A DNA stretch of 64,000 nucleotides from Phyto melanocephala (GCA_941918925.1 OW799234.1:121141895-121205894); one strand, 5' to 3'. Shown: positions 10,441 through 21,799, counted from the stretch's first letter. Notes: generated from the sequence alone by a model not told the origin. A program made the numbers and translations.

Positions 10441-10454
10441 ATATTTATATAAGT

Positions 10455-10985
10455 ATACTAGCCGCCCGGTACATGCTTCGCTACGTATCAAAAAACCTAA
10501 ATTTAGTTTTAACCCGTTTTATCCACTTAAAACTCAAAATAGTCAAAAACTACCAGACACCTATCCAATTATTTTTAACAGGCTCTTTGGTCCTTTCTGA
10601 ATTTTTGTGATATCTTTATTAAGCCCGGAGATACTGGGTTACAGATTTTATTCTTTTTTACCCGTAAACCGTTTGACGAATTTTGTACAAACTTTTGATA
10701 AACCATCTACACGGCTAAAAATTTCATCGCATTCGGTTAGACCGTTCGTGAGTTATAAAGTCACAACGCACTTGCAACAATTTTTTATATATATAGATAT
10801 AGGAAAATTAAAATGTGATATTCTCGCAATCACTAGGCCGATTTCGTGCAAACTTTATATAAATCATTTAGAGACGATGCTCAACGTTGAAATGGTTGAC
10901 ATACGCCTGTTAACCTGTTTCTGCAGTAAATGGTGCCATCAAAGTGTACACTTCTTTTTTTACTTATATAGATATAAAAGTTTTT
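10455..10985 (+). repeat. Dispersed insect repeat with GCCGCCCGGTACATGCTTCGC motif region
   Basis: The block starts near TATACTAGCCGCCCGG, has an unusually GC-rich start, contains GACCGTTCGTGAGTTATAAA and a TATATATATAGATATAGG segment, and resembles a class of short repeats common in insect genomes. Its 134-codon reading frame (10607-11011) looks like a by-product. Family and ends unresolved. Confidence 0.4.
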
Positions 10986-11042
10986 TGTTGTTATACAAAA
11001 CTCGTTTTTAAAAAATTAATTAGAAAAACAATGGTTAGTGTA

Positions 11043-11244
11043 GGTTAGGTAAAACAGGCAGCTGTTGTGCAGCTCACTTGGGTCCATTAAAATGATCCCA
11101 TTGTGATAACTGAATAGAAAAGTAAGAATAGAATAGAAAAGAGAGAAGAGAAGCAGACAAGTTCAGAGTCTCTGGCGGGAATCGAACCCGCAACCCCCAA
11201 AATAGCAGACCAGCTCACTATTGACTAGTCCCCAGGGGCACCCT
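11043..11244 (-). mobile_element. tRNA-derived SINE, copy 1 (202 bp)
   Basis: Bounded by a 13-bp duplication AATGGTTAGTGTA at 11030-11042 and 11245-11257. On the minus strand it begins GGGTGCCCC, has an A-box-like GGACTAGTC region, and a perfect pol III B box GGTTCGATTCC (reverse complement of 11178-11188). It ends in ACCTAACC-type tail units. Length and sequence are nearly the same as the copy at 16.5 kb. The tRNA-like head would drive transcription; reverse transcriptase must come from a LINE. Confidence 0.9.
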
Positions 11245-11257
11245 AATGGTTAGTGTA

Positions 11258-12018
11258 ACTCGACGCCTATTAAGATTTTTTTAATTGGTAATAAAGCCTT
11301 GAGAATGTTTTGGAAACACAGTTTTATAGGGAGAATTATGGAACAATTATGAAAAAATTTTACTTTTTTTTTAACTATATATTTTAAATACTAGCAGTAG
11401 ATCTAACAAGTTGAGCATTTATAATAATACAGCATCTCGAATTATTAGATTTGTTTCCCTTCAAACTGATATATCATTTTTTGTTCTAAGTCAGTCTTCA
11501 TCACAAAGAGAGGGAAATACTGAGCGCATTTTGGTTGCACTGAAAAAAATTTCGTGAATGATATTTTTGTATAAAAAAATAGCTCATATAAGTAAGTATG
11601 AATAAATTGAATATAGTAAAGAAAATTTCATTCTACCCTACTTGCCACAATTTATATATATTAAAAAAATTTTAAAAAAGTGTTATAAAAAAATATTAAA
11701 AGATGACATGAAGCTACTCAGTTGAAGTCCGAACTATCTGTTCTTTTGTGCTTGCTTGAAAGCCGGCATACAACTTAATGAAGTTATGTTTACTTATACT
11801 CTTTGTCATGAGTTCTATTGACAATCGTGTTATGTGTGTAAAAATGGCGAAAAGTTCTCGGCCTCCGAAGTTTAGCGTGTTGATCTATGCTCTAAATTGT
11901 TTAAGGCTTACAGGAAAGTGATACTTTCGATATTATTCTTAAAGAACTTCTTTTGGTACATTTGCTCCCTTGCAATGAGATTGGTCGTGTGTGTCTATGC
12001 TTACCACATACATACATA
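11258..12018. other. AT-rich stretch without recognised genes
   Basis: No feature supported; ends in short CATA repeats at about 12006-12018. Confidence 0.4.
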
Positions 12019-12423
12019 CCCAGCAAAAAAGGACAAGCAAAAGAAATAGTTAATGTATGACTTTAACTCCTAATGAAATGGTTCAAATTAGGTGAAACAA
12101 ACTAATTTTAATATTAATGTTTCATTGTAATATATAAAATATATAATATAAATATTCATTAAGTCCATCTTATTTCAATAAGTTCAAAGAACGCATGCTT
12201 GTTAGATGAAAATAAGCTGAAGTTTCATAAGTTAATGATGTTTGTTTACATGAATTATTGAAGATATTGTGCATGAATTTGTAAGTAATTTGAAGCACAT
12301 TATATACGACAAACTATTTTGCATGTAAGAAGGGGTGACTAATACATTCTCTTGCACTTTTGATTTAGAAGAGATGCAACATATTATTGACTTTAATCTA
12401 GAGCAAATTTTGTTTTTGCTGGG
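12019..12423. mobile_element. MITE with CCCAGCAAA ends, copy 1 (405 bp)
   Basis: Terminal inverted repeats CCCAGCAAAAA and (right, reverse complement) CCCAGCAAAAAC, flanked by TA at 12017-12018 and 12424-12425. Shares internal phrases with the copies at 26.1 and 39.0 kb, such as GGTTCAAATTAGGTGAAA and AGAACGCATGC. It has no coding capacity. Confidence 0.8.
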
Positions 12424-12429
12424 TACGAA

Positions 12430-13056
12430 AAAATGTTTTTAAATTTGTGTAGAAAGTTACAAAAAACAAAATTATATTTACCAAGTTTGAACCAATATAA
12501 ATATTTATTTAAGTTAGAAACAAAATGATATATTTATATCTACAGAGGAATAGGAATTAGAAAAGAGAAATTCTCGCAATTATCCGATGACTTGTTAGGA
12601 AATAGTATTAAAACAACAATCACTACCTCCTTAACGCAAGCGGAGATCCAATAGCTGCACCTTTATGTATTTACAAATCAAACAGATTTTAATTAAACAA
12701 AAAAAATCATTTTTTTTTTTATTTTATTTAAAAACTGGTTTTGAAAATGTCGAATCGCACAACCCTCGCTTAAAACCATATACATGTATACATTTTATCT
12801 ATCAGTAACTGGGTGAGCATTTGATAAACGAAAAACGAAGCCAAAGAAAAATAAAAATAAAAAATACTTGTTGGAAAACTTTTGCTTGTAATTTTGAATA
12901 TTTCTCTAGTGTGAGCAGTTTCTATACAGACAAGTGTAAATGTTTGTATGAAATCATGCGTTTGCAAGTGTTCAGTGTAACTATTTAAAGTGTTTACATT
13001 ATTTTAATATATAAAAAAAAACTACCACACACACATACATATATAGTGAAGCAAAA
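12430..13056. other. AT-rich stretch without recognised genes
   Basis: Nothing supported in either strand. Confidence 0.4.
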
Positions 13057-14908
13057 ACTCTAAAGCTTAGTCTAGACGGTATGATGAATCAGCAAATGTG
13101 TGGTAATATTTATTTGCTTTAAAATAACAGCAAATGTCTCTGTTAGCATATTGAATATGATGGTCGTTTACACGATTTGCTGAAAGTACCAAATTTTTTG
13201 AATTCATCATACGCCAACAAATGATATTTCAACAAATGAGTTATCATACAATTTTTGTGTATACACGATATGTTGAATTTCGTTTAATTATGTATGTTAA
13301 TTCGTATTAACATTTGTTTATATATTTGTATATGCCAAATAAATTTGACAATACAGTTTTTTGCGGCAATTATATTTATGTATATGTATGTATGTGATAA
13401 TAAAAAGAATAATCTGAAAAAGTTTATCTTTTATTATTACAATTGAATTTTATATAAAGAAAAAAATTCTAATTAAACTCAAACCTGAGTAAAATTTAAA
13501 AATACTAATTTAGAACAAGAAGTTTAACAATTAAAAATTAGGAATTACGAAATACAAGAACACGGAACATAACATCATGCTTTGTTGTTCAACCAACATT
13601 CTGTTGAGTACTGACCAAACCAAAAATAAACAAATAGTTATAAGAAACAGCGCTGTCAACTTTTTAGTTTTATTAATGTTTTTAGTGCTTTTTTATCGCA
13701 AAAAAAATTTTAAAATTCAGGTGTTTTGTTTTTTCTAAATACTAAATTTAAAAAAAAAAATATCGCAAGTAGATATTACGAAAAAAATAAGGACTGATAG
13801 TAAACAATGTTTATGTTATTGCAGATTGTTAGCTTATTATTGTTTTAAACCAAAAACCATAATAAACAATAGTTAGATACATTGATTATATTTATTATTA
13901 TTTAATTTCCATACTTATTTCTTGATATCTTATATGGTTTATAAGAGAAATGAAACTAAAAAATATATAAATATGCAAAAACTTTTTAATTTACAATATT
14001 ACAAAATAACAATTGACACCATTATGTAGTTAGTATTCTCATAAGTAATCATATAGTAATGTTCATATTGATAGCATTATAATTTAAAGGGTGATATAGA
14101 ATTTGTTTTGGCTTTATGTTCCTTATTATATTTACTTATTATATTTTTATACGGAAATTTAGAATTTTATGAAATAAATAAAATAAAATGTTAAAAATTT
14201 TGCAAGTAACGCATATTTAAATGTTTTGATGCTTTTCGAAATTTTAAAGTTGACACTAATCTAAACAATAATTGTGAAACAGTCATCTATTGCTTTCGCT
14301 ATCTTGCTGATGGCTAGAGCAGGCCAAAACTAGTAATAATATAAAAGATAATAACAAACAAAAAAAGGGGTTGCTGTTGGTAAAATTTTAGTGTAACTCG
14401 TTGTGGTAAGAATATATGATATAGGAAACTAACTTATCGTATTTAATTAACTGAAAGCCTAGGTGTTTAATAAATAATATTTACATCCAATACTTTATCA
14501 CCGATCAAAGAGTGATCAAAAATTCACATCAACCATTTTGCCTAAATAACTAATGTACATATTACTTACAAATTCTAGCAAAGAATATAACAAATTAGGC
14601 AACACTGCAACAATTCTATATGATACTACATTTGCCATATGATGAAAAGCTGAAATACGCTTTTCAACAAACAACAAATCTGTCTTCATACGTAGGAAAT
14701 TTGTCCAGCATTAAAAATATGCTGTTTACACGATATGTTGAAATCGTCGACATACATTTGATGGCCTTGTTAAAAAAGTGTTAGCAAATGATGTTAATCA
14801 TACGTATGATGAAAAAATTTTGCGTTTACATGATATGATGGCACTTGTAACAAATTTTTAAGCACAAATTTGCTGATTCAACATATCGTCTAGACTAAGC
14901 TTAAGAGT
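13057..14908. mobile_element. 1.85-kb non-autonomous TIR element
   Basis: Left end ACTCTAAAGCTTAGTCTAG and right end (reverse complement) ACTCTTAAGCTTAGTCTAG continue as matched inverted repeats for at least 40 bp, through ATGAATCAGCAAAT versus TTGAATCAGCAAAT. Subterminal zones carry repeated TTTACACGATATGTTGA-like units (near 13169, 13254, 14725, 14823). The interior is AT-rich and non-coding, and includes repeat B (14365-14520). No clear target duplication, so superfamily is unknown. Confidence 0.7.
14365..14520 (+). repeat. Unclassified repeat B, copy 2
   Basis: Aligns by eye with the reverse complement of 15520-15690: GGGTTGCTGTTGGTA, TTGTGGTAAG, TTTACATCCAA and CACCGATCA. It lies inside the 1.85-kb TIR element. 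Confidence 0.5.
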
Positions 14909-15469
14909 ATTTATGTGTAGAGCTTTACACTTTTTAAACTTTTTCGATTTAACTTCTCAATCTTCCAATCGATTTAATCTCAAGCAGATAAACATAAGAA
15001 ACAAAAACATAAATTTATGTTAAATTATTTGTGAAAATTATTAGCAACTAGTACGTAAATGCTAAGATTTATGAGTGGCATTTATACATTTGTTTTTAAT
15101 TTGCATTTTAATATTTAAAATAGGAAGCAAGAATTTAGATTTGAATACAAGTTATGTCAAGAAGGAGTTAGAATTGAAAATATGCTAAATCTTCCTAAAT
15201 TGTCCAAGTGCAATTTTCACAAAATTAAGACTTAAATGCAGTTAGAGGGTACAACGTAAAATACATAACTTGCAAAAAAGGAAATATTGATTAAAACTTG
15301 GTGTTTGGCTACGGTGGGAAACTATTATAATAAAAAAAAATATAAAAAAAAGATAGTGAAAACATGAGCTGAGTCCATTAATGTTTATTCACAATTTGAG
15401 TTTTTCTTTTACATTTATAAAGAAATTTAATTGTTGTAGGGAAATAATATTCTGAAAATCTATAGTTCT

Positions 15470-15690
15470 GCCAACACAGGCCGAGTGGAATGCATTTTTG
15501 AAACCAGCTACAATTTCTTCAACAACAAAATCTGATCGGTGATTAAGAGTTGGATATAAATTTTATCTATTTAACTCACAGGTCTCTAGATAATTCAATT
15601 CAGTAACTATTATGTTGTCTTATTCATATTCCCTTACCGCAACAAGTTAGAATAAAAGCTACCAACAGCAGCAACCCTTTTGCTATGTTT
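15470..15690 (-). repeat. Unclassified repeat B, copy 3
   Basis: Opposite orientation to copies 1 and 2; includes the coding-like phrase AGFKNAFHSACVG in a short open stretch with NHRSDFVVEE upstream. Could be the end of a transposase; not assigned. Confidence 0.5.
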
Positions 15691-16200
15691 GTAAAAGGGT
15701 TTATAAAGGTTTGGCATTTTGTAAGTTATACAATATTTATTTGCGACCCTATTTAGTATATAGACGGAGTAATTGATCAAACTTTATCCGGCAGTCCGCG
15801 TGTGTGTTGAAGATGCCATTTCTGAAGACCCCGCGAATACTTTAGACTCTTATGTGGTATCAAATTTTTGTATATGCTTTCGAGAATTTCACTATGAGAA
15901 ATGAGCGAAAGAACATTATTGCCTCTATTTTTTTTTTACCAAAAGTCAGTTTTTGCAGTTTCTATGGAACTTTTTTAAACGTTTGTTACGTTGATATATA
16001 ATATATATCTTGGGAAACACATACAGAATATCTTGTTTTAGTAAGTCAACTACCGATGAAATATCAATCAGTATGCATGGTTAAAGCAACAGTTGTAGCT
16101 AATTCATACTAATTAATAGATTTGCATTAATATGATCAAAAAATTTTTTTCTAAGAAGAAACTTAAAATTTATGGCAGGAATTTGAAAATCATTGAATTC
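15690..16200 (+). repeat. Interspersed repeat A, longer subtype, degenerate
   Basis: GGGTTTATAAAGGTTTGGC, TTTGCGACCCTAT, a CGGCAGTCCGCGTGTGTGTTG segment and TTTCTATGGAACTTTTT parallel the copy at 5.1-5.9 kb. Strongly mutated. Confidence 0.5.
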
Positions 16201-16535
16201 GATATCACTTTCTTATTCAAGTAGTGTCCCCGTTCGTGAAGAAATGTTCTACCTCTATAATACTTTCTAGATGAGACCGTTTAGTGACTTTTTTTAGTTT
16301 CATATGTAGTACAATGCTTCGGTGACGAATTATTATATTTTTATGGTATCGCTTTAGTATCGTTTTCTTATCAAAAAAGTTTCATTATTGATATATATTT
16401 TAAATACTTTCAAACTCCAAAGTCACATTAACGCTAAATAGTGCCTGATTTTTCTTCAATTTAACTATCAATTGCATTCACTTTGTTTTTAAAAAAGTTC
16501 TTTAGTGCAAAAGTTAAGGAATCACAGTTCAATAA

Positions 16536-16737
16536 GGTTAGGTTAGGTAGAACAGGCAGCTGTTGTGCAGCTCACTTGGGTCCATTATATTGATCCCTTT
16601 GTGATACCTGAATAGAAAAGTAAGAATAGAATAGAATAGAAAGAAAGCAATACAAGTCCAGAGTCTCCGGTGGGAATCGAACCCGCAACCCCCAAACTGG
16701 CAGAACAGCACACTGCTGACTAGTCCATCGGGGCACC
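16536..16737 (-). mobile_element. tRNA-derived SINE, copy 2 (202 bp)
   Basis: Bounded by a 13-bp duplication CACAGTTCAATAA at 16523-16535 and 16738-16750. Same architecture as copy 1: GGTGCCCCGATGGACTAGTC head, B box GGTTCGATTCC (reverse complement of 16673-16683), and an ACCTAACCTAACC tail. The 69-codon minus-strand reading frame across it is not a gene. Confidence 0.9.
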
Positions 16738-16800
16738 CACAGTTCAATAATAATAAAACAATTTGTTTTTATATTTTTAAATTAACCAAAAATAACATTT

Positions 16801-17175
16801 AAGGTACAGAAGACGGGTTATGTTTTTATAGTTTTATTGTAGTGGGTTAATAGCTAAAAAGCGACTATTTCGATAATAAAAATTACAATAAAATTGATTA
16901 AAAGAAAGAGCAAAACACGAAAAATGTATATTTGGTTTTTGCGAAATATTTAACTATCCAAAAAGTAACTTCTAATGCACAGTAAAAGTGTCATATTTTA
17001 GTATAATTTTTAAGTGGCTTGATAGCCACTATTTCGATAGTTTAAATTACAATAAAATTTAACCGAAGGAAGAGTAAAATTCTAAATCAATGTAATTTGT
17101 TGTTGTTAAGTTGAACACTATATGCTTAGTAGTTGTATCGAAGTAGTGACTATAAAGACACAACTATCCAAAATT
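16801..17175 (+). repeat. Diverged tandem duplication, unit about 190 bp
   Basis: Two units share a CTATTTCGATA core followed by AATTACAATAAAATT and an AAAGAGCAAAA / GAAGAGTAAAA segment. Divergence is moderate. No coding content. Confidence 0.5.
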
Positions 17176-18246
17176 AAACATCCATGTGCTGGCAGGGATG
17201 TTACAAACTGTGTAAATATTAACGGTGTAATTCATAAAACTTAAAACAGTTTTTTAAGAGGTTTATTAAATAATCGAATTTCCATAAACAATCAGTTTTA
17301 TAAACCTTTTATAAATAGTTATTAATCTTTATGAATAAGGCAGTAAATATATAAGATTAGGTACAACAGAATAGAGCGCTGTTACTGGTTATACATGTTT
17401 GTCATTTCGAGTGAAATTTCTGCAATATTCATTAGCGAAGCCATAAAATATATATTATCCGAAAGCTTAGGACTAAGAAAACAAATTAGGGTATGTCTGT
17501 CTGTCTATCTACCTATTAAAATCCGTTTTTGGAAACCCTTGACCTCGCTCAGACCCATGTGTGTTAATCAATATTTCAGAAATATTTGGGAGCGAATTAG
17601 TATTGACAATCAGAAAATCTTTCTGCTACCAACTCAATATGAGGAAAAAACTAACACTACCTCGTATTTTCAGAACACATCTCTACAAACACGGTATACT
17701 TTGTTGTAGTGAAACAAAAAATATTTTTGTGTTGTGTTTTATAAATATTGATACACACATACATTTACATTTATTTGATACTGTAACGATGGGATGTTTC
17801 ATTATCATAAGAAATAAATCATCACAAATAATAAATAAACTTATAAACGTATTTCATATTGATTAAAGAAAATTGATTATTGAAATTATATATTGATATC
17901 AAATTAAAGGTCTTAAGCAGTTAAACATATTTAGCTTTAGAAAAAGCTAATATCCCTAGTAGCGTTCTAAATAAAATGAAGGATACACTTTTTTCCAAGC
18001 CTATCAATATGGGCATCAAATGAAAAGTCTTGACAAATAGAAGAGTGAACTATGTAAAAATTCGAAATCAAATGGAGTTGGAAAGAAAAAAGTAAAGTGG
18101 CGTTTAACTTTAACCCATTTCCAGCCGCAAAACATAAAAGTAGTCCGAATTCGATGAAATCCAGGTTTCTAGATAACATGGGGCTACTGAATTCAAATTC
18201 GTTATCAAAATTCACCTAGCTCTACAGAGGTCGTCAGAAATCGGTG

Positions 18247-18271
18247 TTCGCAAGCGCGAACGTTGGCCGCA
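18247..18271 (+). repeat. Subterminal inverted repeat of piggyBac-type element
   Basis: GTTCGCAAGCGCGAAC followed by GTTGGCCGC. Paired in reverse complement with 20601-20625 (GTTCGCAAGCTCGAAC, GTTGGCTGC). The first 16 bases are themselves an interrupted palindrome, likely a transposase-binding site by analogy. Confidence 0.6.
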
Positions 18272-18774
18272 ATTCAACAATATTATTTTTTGTTTTAAAA
18301 AATTGCATATGATTTTTTTCATATATAAAAATACAATTAACACAAATTTCTTATGATTTTATTAATTATATTTATTAAGAAAATGTATGAAATTATAGTT
18401 GTTAAATTTTGTAGAAAAGTTACTTCTTATGGTACTCCTCAAAACATTTAGAATGTAAATGAACACTTTTGGCACATCCATTTTATTGGCTTTTCACAGG
18501 TTTTTAATCTTTAACGTCTAGGTTTTCTATCTATCTACTTTACGGGAATGTGCCCACAATCGCACACTGGGTTGAAATACATAGTTTTTGAGGATCAATT
18601 CAGGGAAGCTCTGTTAGGATATTTTTCCATTACCTTTCACCTAATACCAATACAGTTTGATAAAAGAAAGCATTTTTAAGTATATTTCAGTGCAGTTTTA
18701 CTACAAATAAGGGAATTTAAGTTAAAATATAGACAACATATGAGAACCTAAAAATAAATATTTTCGTGATCATG

Positions 18775-18850
18775 GTCACCATCTACTTGATCATCATCAT
18801 CATTATAATCATCATCATCACTATTATCCTCATTATCATAATCATCATTT
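18775..18850 (+). repeat. Imperfect ATC/ATT microsatellite
   Basis: Runs of ATC and ATT triplets inside the Transib element near its left end; translates to poly-isoleucine in one frame, which is spurious. Confidence 0.8.
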
Positions 18851-18853
18851 TGA

Positions 18854-19600
18854 TCACACAAATTTGGTTTTGTTTGGAACTGGAGATATTATTAAATCCA
18901 TTGCCTGCTCTGGACAACTTTGAACCTTCTTTGGAGACAACTTTCGCATGCTCGAAATAATTGGGTCAGAGCTTATTAAGAATAAATTAAAAACAACTTT
19001 AAGGGATTTTTCGCAACTGCACTTTCGTGAATGAAACTCTCTATATTTCTTAAAATATTTATTCCGAGCTTCTTGCGCTTCTTCCGATAATTGCCCGATG
19101 GGTAAGGGAGCATTATTAATTTCGTTATCGTGAATTAGGTACTTGTGCAAAGTGGGTGGCATATTATACCATGGATATTTTTCAACAAAAACACTGGCTG
19201 TATTGTGTGCAAATATTTTAAAGTTTTCACTTTAGATTTCATTGTCGCTGGATACTACTATAAGCAAAATGTGCATTCTATTTATTAAGTTCAAATCTGT
19301 TTTTGTTATTTCGGCGGATTTTTCTGCGTTTTGGAAAAAAACGTCTTGCCGTATTCCCATCATTGGTATTTCCCAGCCCAGGCTTAGGTTTGTCAACGAT
19401 TAAACCCATAGCCTCTCTATATTGTTTCTGAATTTCCAATTTTCTTTCAGCAACGATTTTTTTCCAAATCACTTCTAGCCTGCGACTTCTTTTAAGGCAT
19501 TTTATATGCAATATGCAAAAGACATTCAAAGAATCTGAACCAGCCATGAAGAACAGGTATGCCGAATCTTAAAAAAAATTATCCGTTTTAACCGATAACT
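18854..19600 (-). pseudogene. Transib transposase, C-terminal relic
   Basis: Read on the minus strand, the relic goes from a FGIPVLHGWFRFFECLLHI segment (about 19580-19500) through GLIVDKPKPGLGNTNDGNTA, then EKYPWYNMPPTLHKYLIHD, then PIGQLSEEAQEARNKYF and FLISSDPIISS, ending at 18854. These are signature blocks of Transib/RAG1-like transposases. The Glu of SEEAQEARNK corresponds by eye to the catalytic Glu962 of RAG1. At least two frameshifts (near 19340 and near 19500) and an in-frame stop near 19233 disable it. Both catalytic aspartates lie upstream in the deleted part. About 245 residues of an expected 650-700 remain. Confidence 0.85.
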
Positions 19601-19630
19601 TCAAACTTCACTACACTATCATTATTTAAA

Positions 19631-19722
19631 AACATAAAGAATATTACTAAAAAACAACAACAACATAAAGAATATTATTAAAAAACAACAACAACATAAA
19701 GAATATTATTAAAAACATGAAC
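19631..19722 (+). repeat. Three 31-bp tandem units
   Basis: AACATAAAGAATATTA plus an AAAAAACAACAAC tail is repeated at 19631, 19662 and 19693, nearly identical. It sits where the Transib coding region has been lost. Confidence 0.85.
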
Positions 19723-21220
19723 AACAAAAATTAATATACAAAAACAGTAATTATAACAACAGCAATATCCAGACCATGTGTTTTTTTTTGCAAATCAGCG
19801 CAACGACACTTTTTATAAACAAATGCATAACTTCTAAAATGCACAAAAATGCAATCTACATTTTTGCAATATATTAGATACATATTTGTTCTGTAATATA
19901 AACCACAAATCTGGACACAAGTTTACACGAATAATAACTAAATGTCCACTTAAACTATGAGAATTAAATTTTTTTTGAACTTCAATTATAAATCACAAAA
20001 ACAAATACACTTCCACATCAAATTTGTTGCACAAACTTTGCCATGATATTCGCAAAACTACATGAACTTGATGGTTCCACAGCTAAATTGGTCACTTTTT
20101 TTAATAACTTTGTAAAAAATAAGATTTTTAATGAAGTAAATTTTCAGTTTTTCTGTCTTTTTTTTGACAAAATTGCAAAAATCTTTGATTTTGATCTCTC
20201 ACTGTAAACACACTAGAGCACTTAAGATATTTATTTTTTCAGCTAGTGATGTAAAATTTTATAGGCTGTAAGCAACTGCAATCAGTTTTGACCATGCTTT
20301 AAATTTCATTTTTGATTTTATCCTCGAAAACTGAGTATTTCAACCCAGTGTGAATCGGCTCTTGGCAAGTTACAAGATAAAGATTCTGGAGACTTTTCTA
20401 TTCGCTTACATGACAACAAAAGCTCTTTTGCTATTATAATGCGAAAGCTTTTTTGTGACATAGGTTTTTCGTTTTTTCACAGGAAGTTAAAATTTATTAA
20501 CATTGGTAAGCTTATTGTTAAGATCCAAATTATATGTTATTAAAATGTATAGATCGCTTTATGTCTTTGAACATTTTTTTTTTTCAATTATAGATGTTAA
20601 ATAGCAGCCAACGTTCGAGCTTGCGAACAGCAATATTTGCTGTTAAGTACAACAACTGTGTTAATATTTTTTTTAGTTTTTTGTTTTGATTTTATTTTGT
20701 TTATCTGTTTCTGTAAAAACTGCATAGTTACAATTTAAATTTTTGTACAATAAATATACATGGTGGGTTGAAATAAATACCTCTAAAAATGGTGGTATAG
20801 AAAAATCGCGAACAACATAAAAAATATATTATTAACAAAATTATTGTTTCTTATTTATATAAGCTAAGAATATATACAATACTTCTGCGTAAAAAATTTA
20901 AACATAATACTTCAGTAAAGCAGGAAAAATTACCGATCAAAATTAGAAAGTTTTGTGTTCGCAAGTGCGAACAGAGGATGGAAATGGGTTAAGTCTGAAA
21001 TCTAAAGCTAAGTTACGCTGTGGTCACCAAAAGATTGTTAAGGATATTACTAGATTTGTCACGGCCAAATATAGAATTCTTACTTGTTATCATTCATATT
21101 ATCCTGGAGTGGATAAAAGAACAGCTATTTTTACAACATAATCATCAAGATGATATTCATGCGCGTAACAAATCTATCCCCTAGAATTAAAAAAAAAAAA
21201 TTATCTATTACAATTTAATA

Positions 21221-21730
21221 TACTGGGTGGTCCAACCAAAACGCGCGATAATAATTGTAAATAAGTTGAGAAGCTTTGTGAAAATTTACTTTAAATTTTT
21301 TTATTACGATAGAAAGATCTCTCTCTGACAATTATGTATGTGTGAAATAAAATAGTGGCCAAAATGCTTGCCACGGTTTCGGTGAGTGGGTCCTCTTTTT
21401 CAATAACTTTAGGATAAAATTTAGGTTCAATGAAATTAATTTGCCAAATTAATTTATGCTCTTAAATTGTTATTAGTTTATTGGGGTAGACTGTTTCTTT
21501 TAAATTTCCCCAAAGTCCAACGTTGCCAAATCACAATATTACCACGAGGTGTAACAAGGCTCATTATCCTGCTAACCACATATCGTACAGGGTCCGGATG
21601 ACACCACTAGCCATTAAATCGCAAATTAAAGTCACTGTTTGCAGATCCATTGGCTTTTCAACAAGCAGTTGTGGCTTCTCATATGCTCATCACTTACAGG
21701 CATATTCATAAAAACTATTTTAGGCGTACC
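21221..21730 (-). pseudogene. Mariner-type transposase relic
   Basis: On the minus strand, LVEKPMDLQTVTLICD and LMASGVIRTLYDMW match the EKPLHPQKVTVWCG-AGGIIGPYFF block of mariner-type transposases (compare 39.76-39.84 kb). The left end, CTGGGTGGTCCAACCAAAA at 21224, looks like a mariner terminus. The catalytic DD and D motifs are not recognisable. Confidence 0.55.
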
Positions 21731-21799
21731 GAAGGCTTATTTGGCAGATGTTTTACAGAATTTTATCAAATAAGCCTTCCAGAAACCTTTAACATTTTT

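Larger units (their letters stand above)
18563..20352 (-). mobile_element. Transib transposon, internally deleted (1,790 bp)
   Basis: Both ends begin CACACTGGGTTGAAATAC and continue as imperfect inverted repeats for about 35 bp. The 5-bp target duplication AATCG is exact at 18558-18562 and 20353-20357. Transib elements, relatives of the RAG1 recombinase, make 5-bp duplications and start with a CACWRTG-like heptamer resembling V(D)J recombination signals; CACACTG fits that type loosely. The minus strand encodes the C-terminal third of a Transib transposase; the N-terminal part is missing and replaced by AT-rich, partly tandem-repeated DNA. Confidence 0.88.
18114..20988. mobile_element. piggyBac-type non-autonomous element, TTAA target
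   Basis: Ends CCCATTTCCAGCC (left) and CCCATTTCCATCC (right, reverse complement) are directly flanked by TTAA at 18110-18113 and 20989-20992, as in piggyBac elements. Internal inverted repeats with GTTCGCAAG and CGAACGTTGGC lie at 18247-18271 (plus strand) and 20601-20625 (opposite strand), with a third GTTCGCAAGTGCGAAC at 20957-20972; asymmetric internal repeats are known for piggyBac. Without the nested Transib the element is about 1.08 kb and has no transposase. The related repeat at 61.76-61.86 kb shows the empty site. Confidence 0.75.
17335..21105 (+). repeat. Interspersed repeat A carrying a piggyBac-type insertion
   Basis: The left part (17335-18109) has TTTGTCATTTCGAGTG, a TGTCTGTCTGTCTATC run and a CAGAAATATTTGGGAGCGAA segment as in other A copies. 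The right part (20993-21105) has CTGAAATCTAAAGCTAAG and GTCACGGCCAAATATAG ... CTTACTTGTT, matching 61.8-61.9 kb. The two halves join smoothly if the piggyBac-type element and one TTAA are removed. Confidence 0.7.

Noticed and set aside
11161..11240. A tRNA gene suggested by GGTTCGATTCC and flanking stems
   Set aside because: It is the head of a 202-bp SINE with target duplications, repeated at 16.5 kb; no complete cloverleaf.
18766..18960. 64-codon plus-strand frame rich in isoleucine
   Set aside because: It is the translation of an ATC/ATT microsatellite antisense to the Transib relic.
19631..19722. Evenly spaced repeats considered as a CRISPR-like array
   Set aside because: Units are contiguous with no unique spacers, in a eukaryotic transposon.
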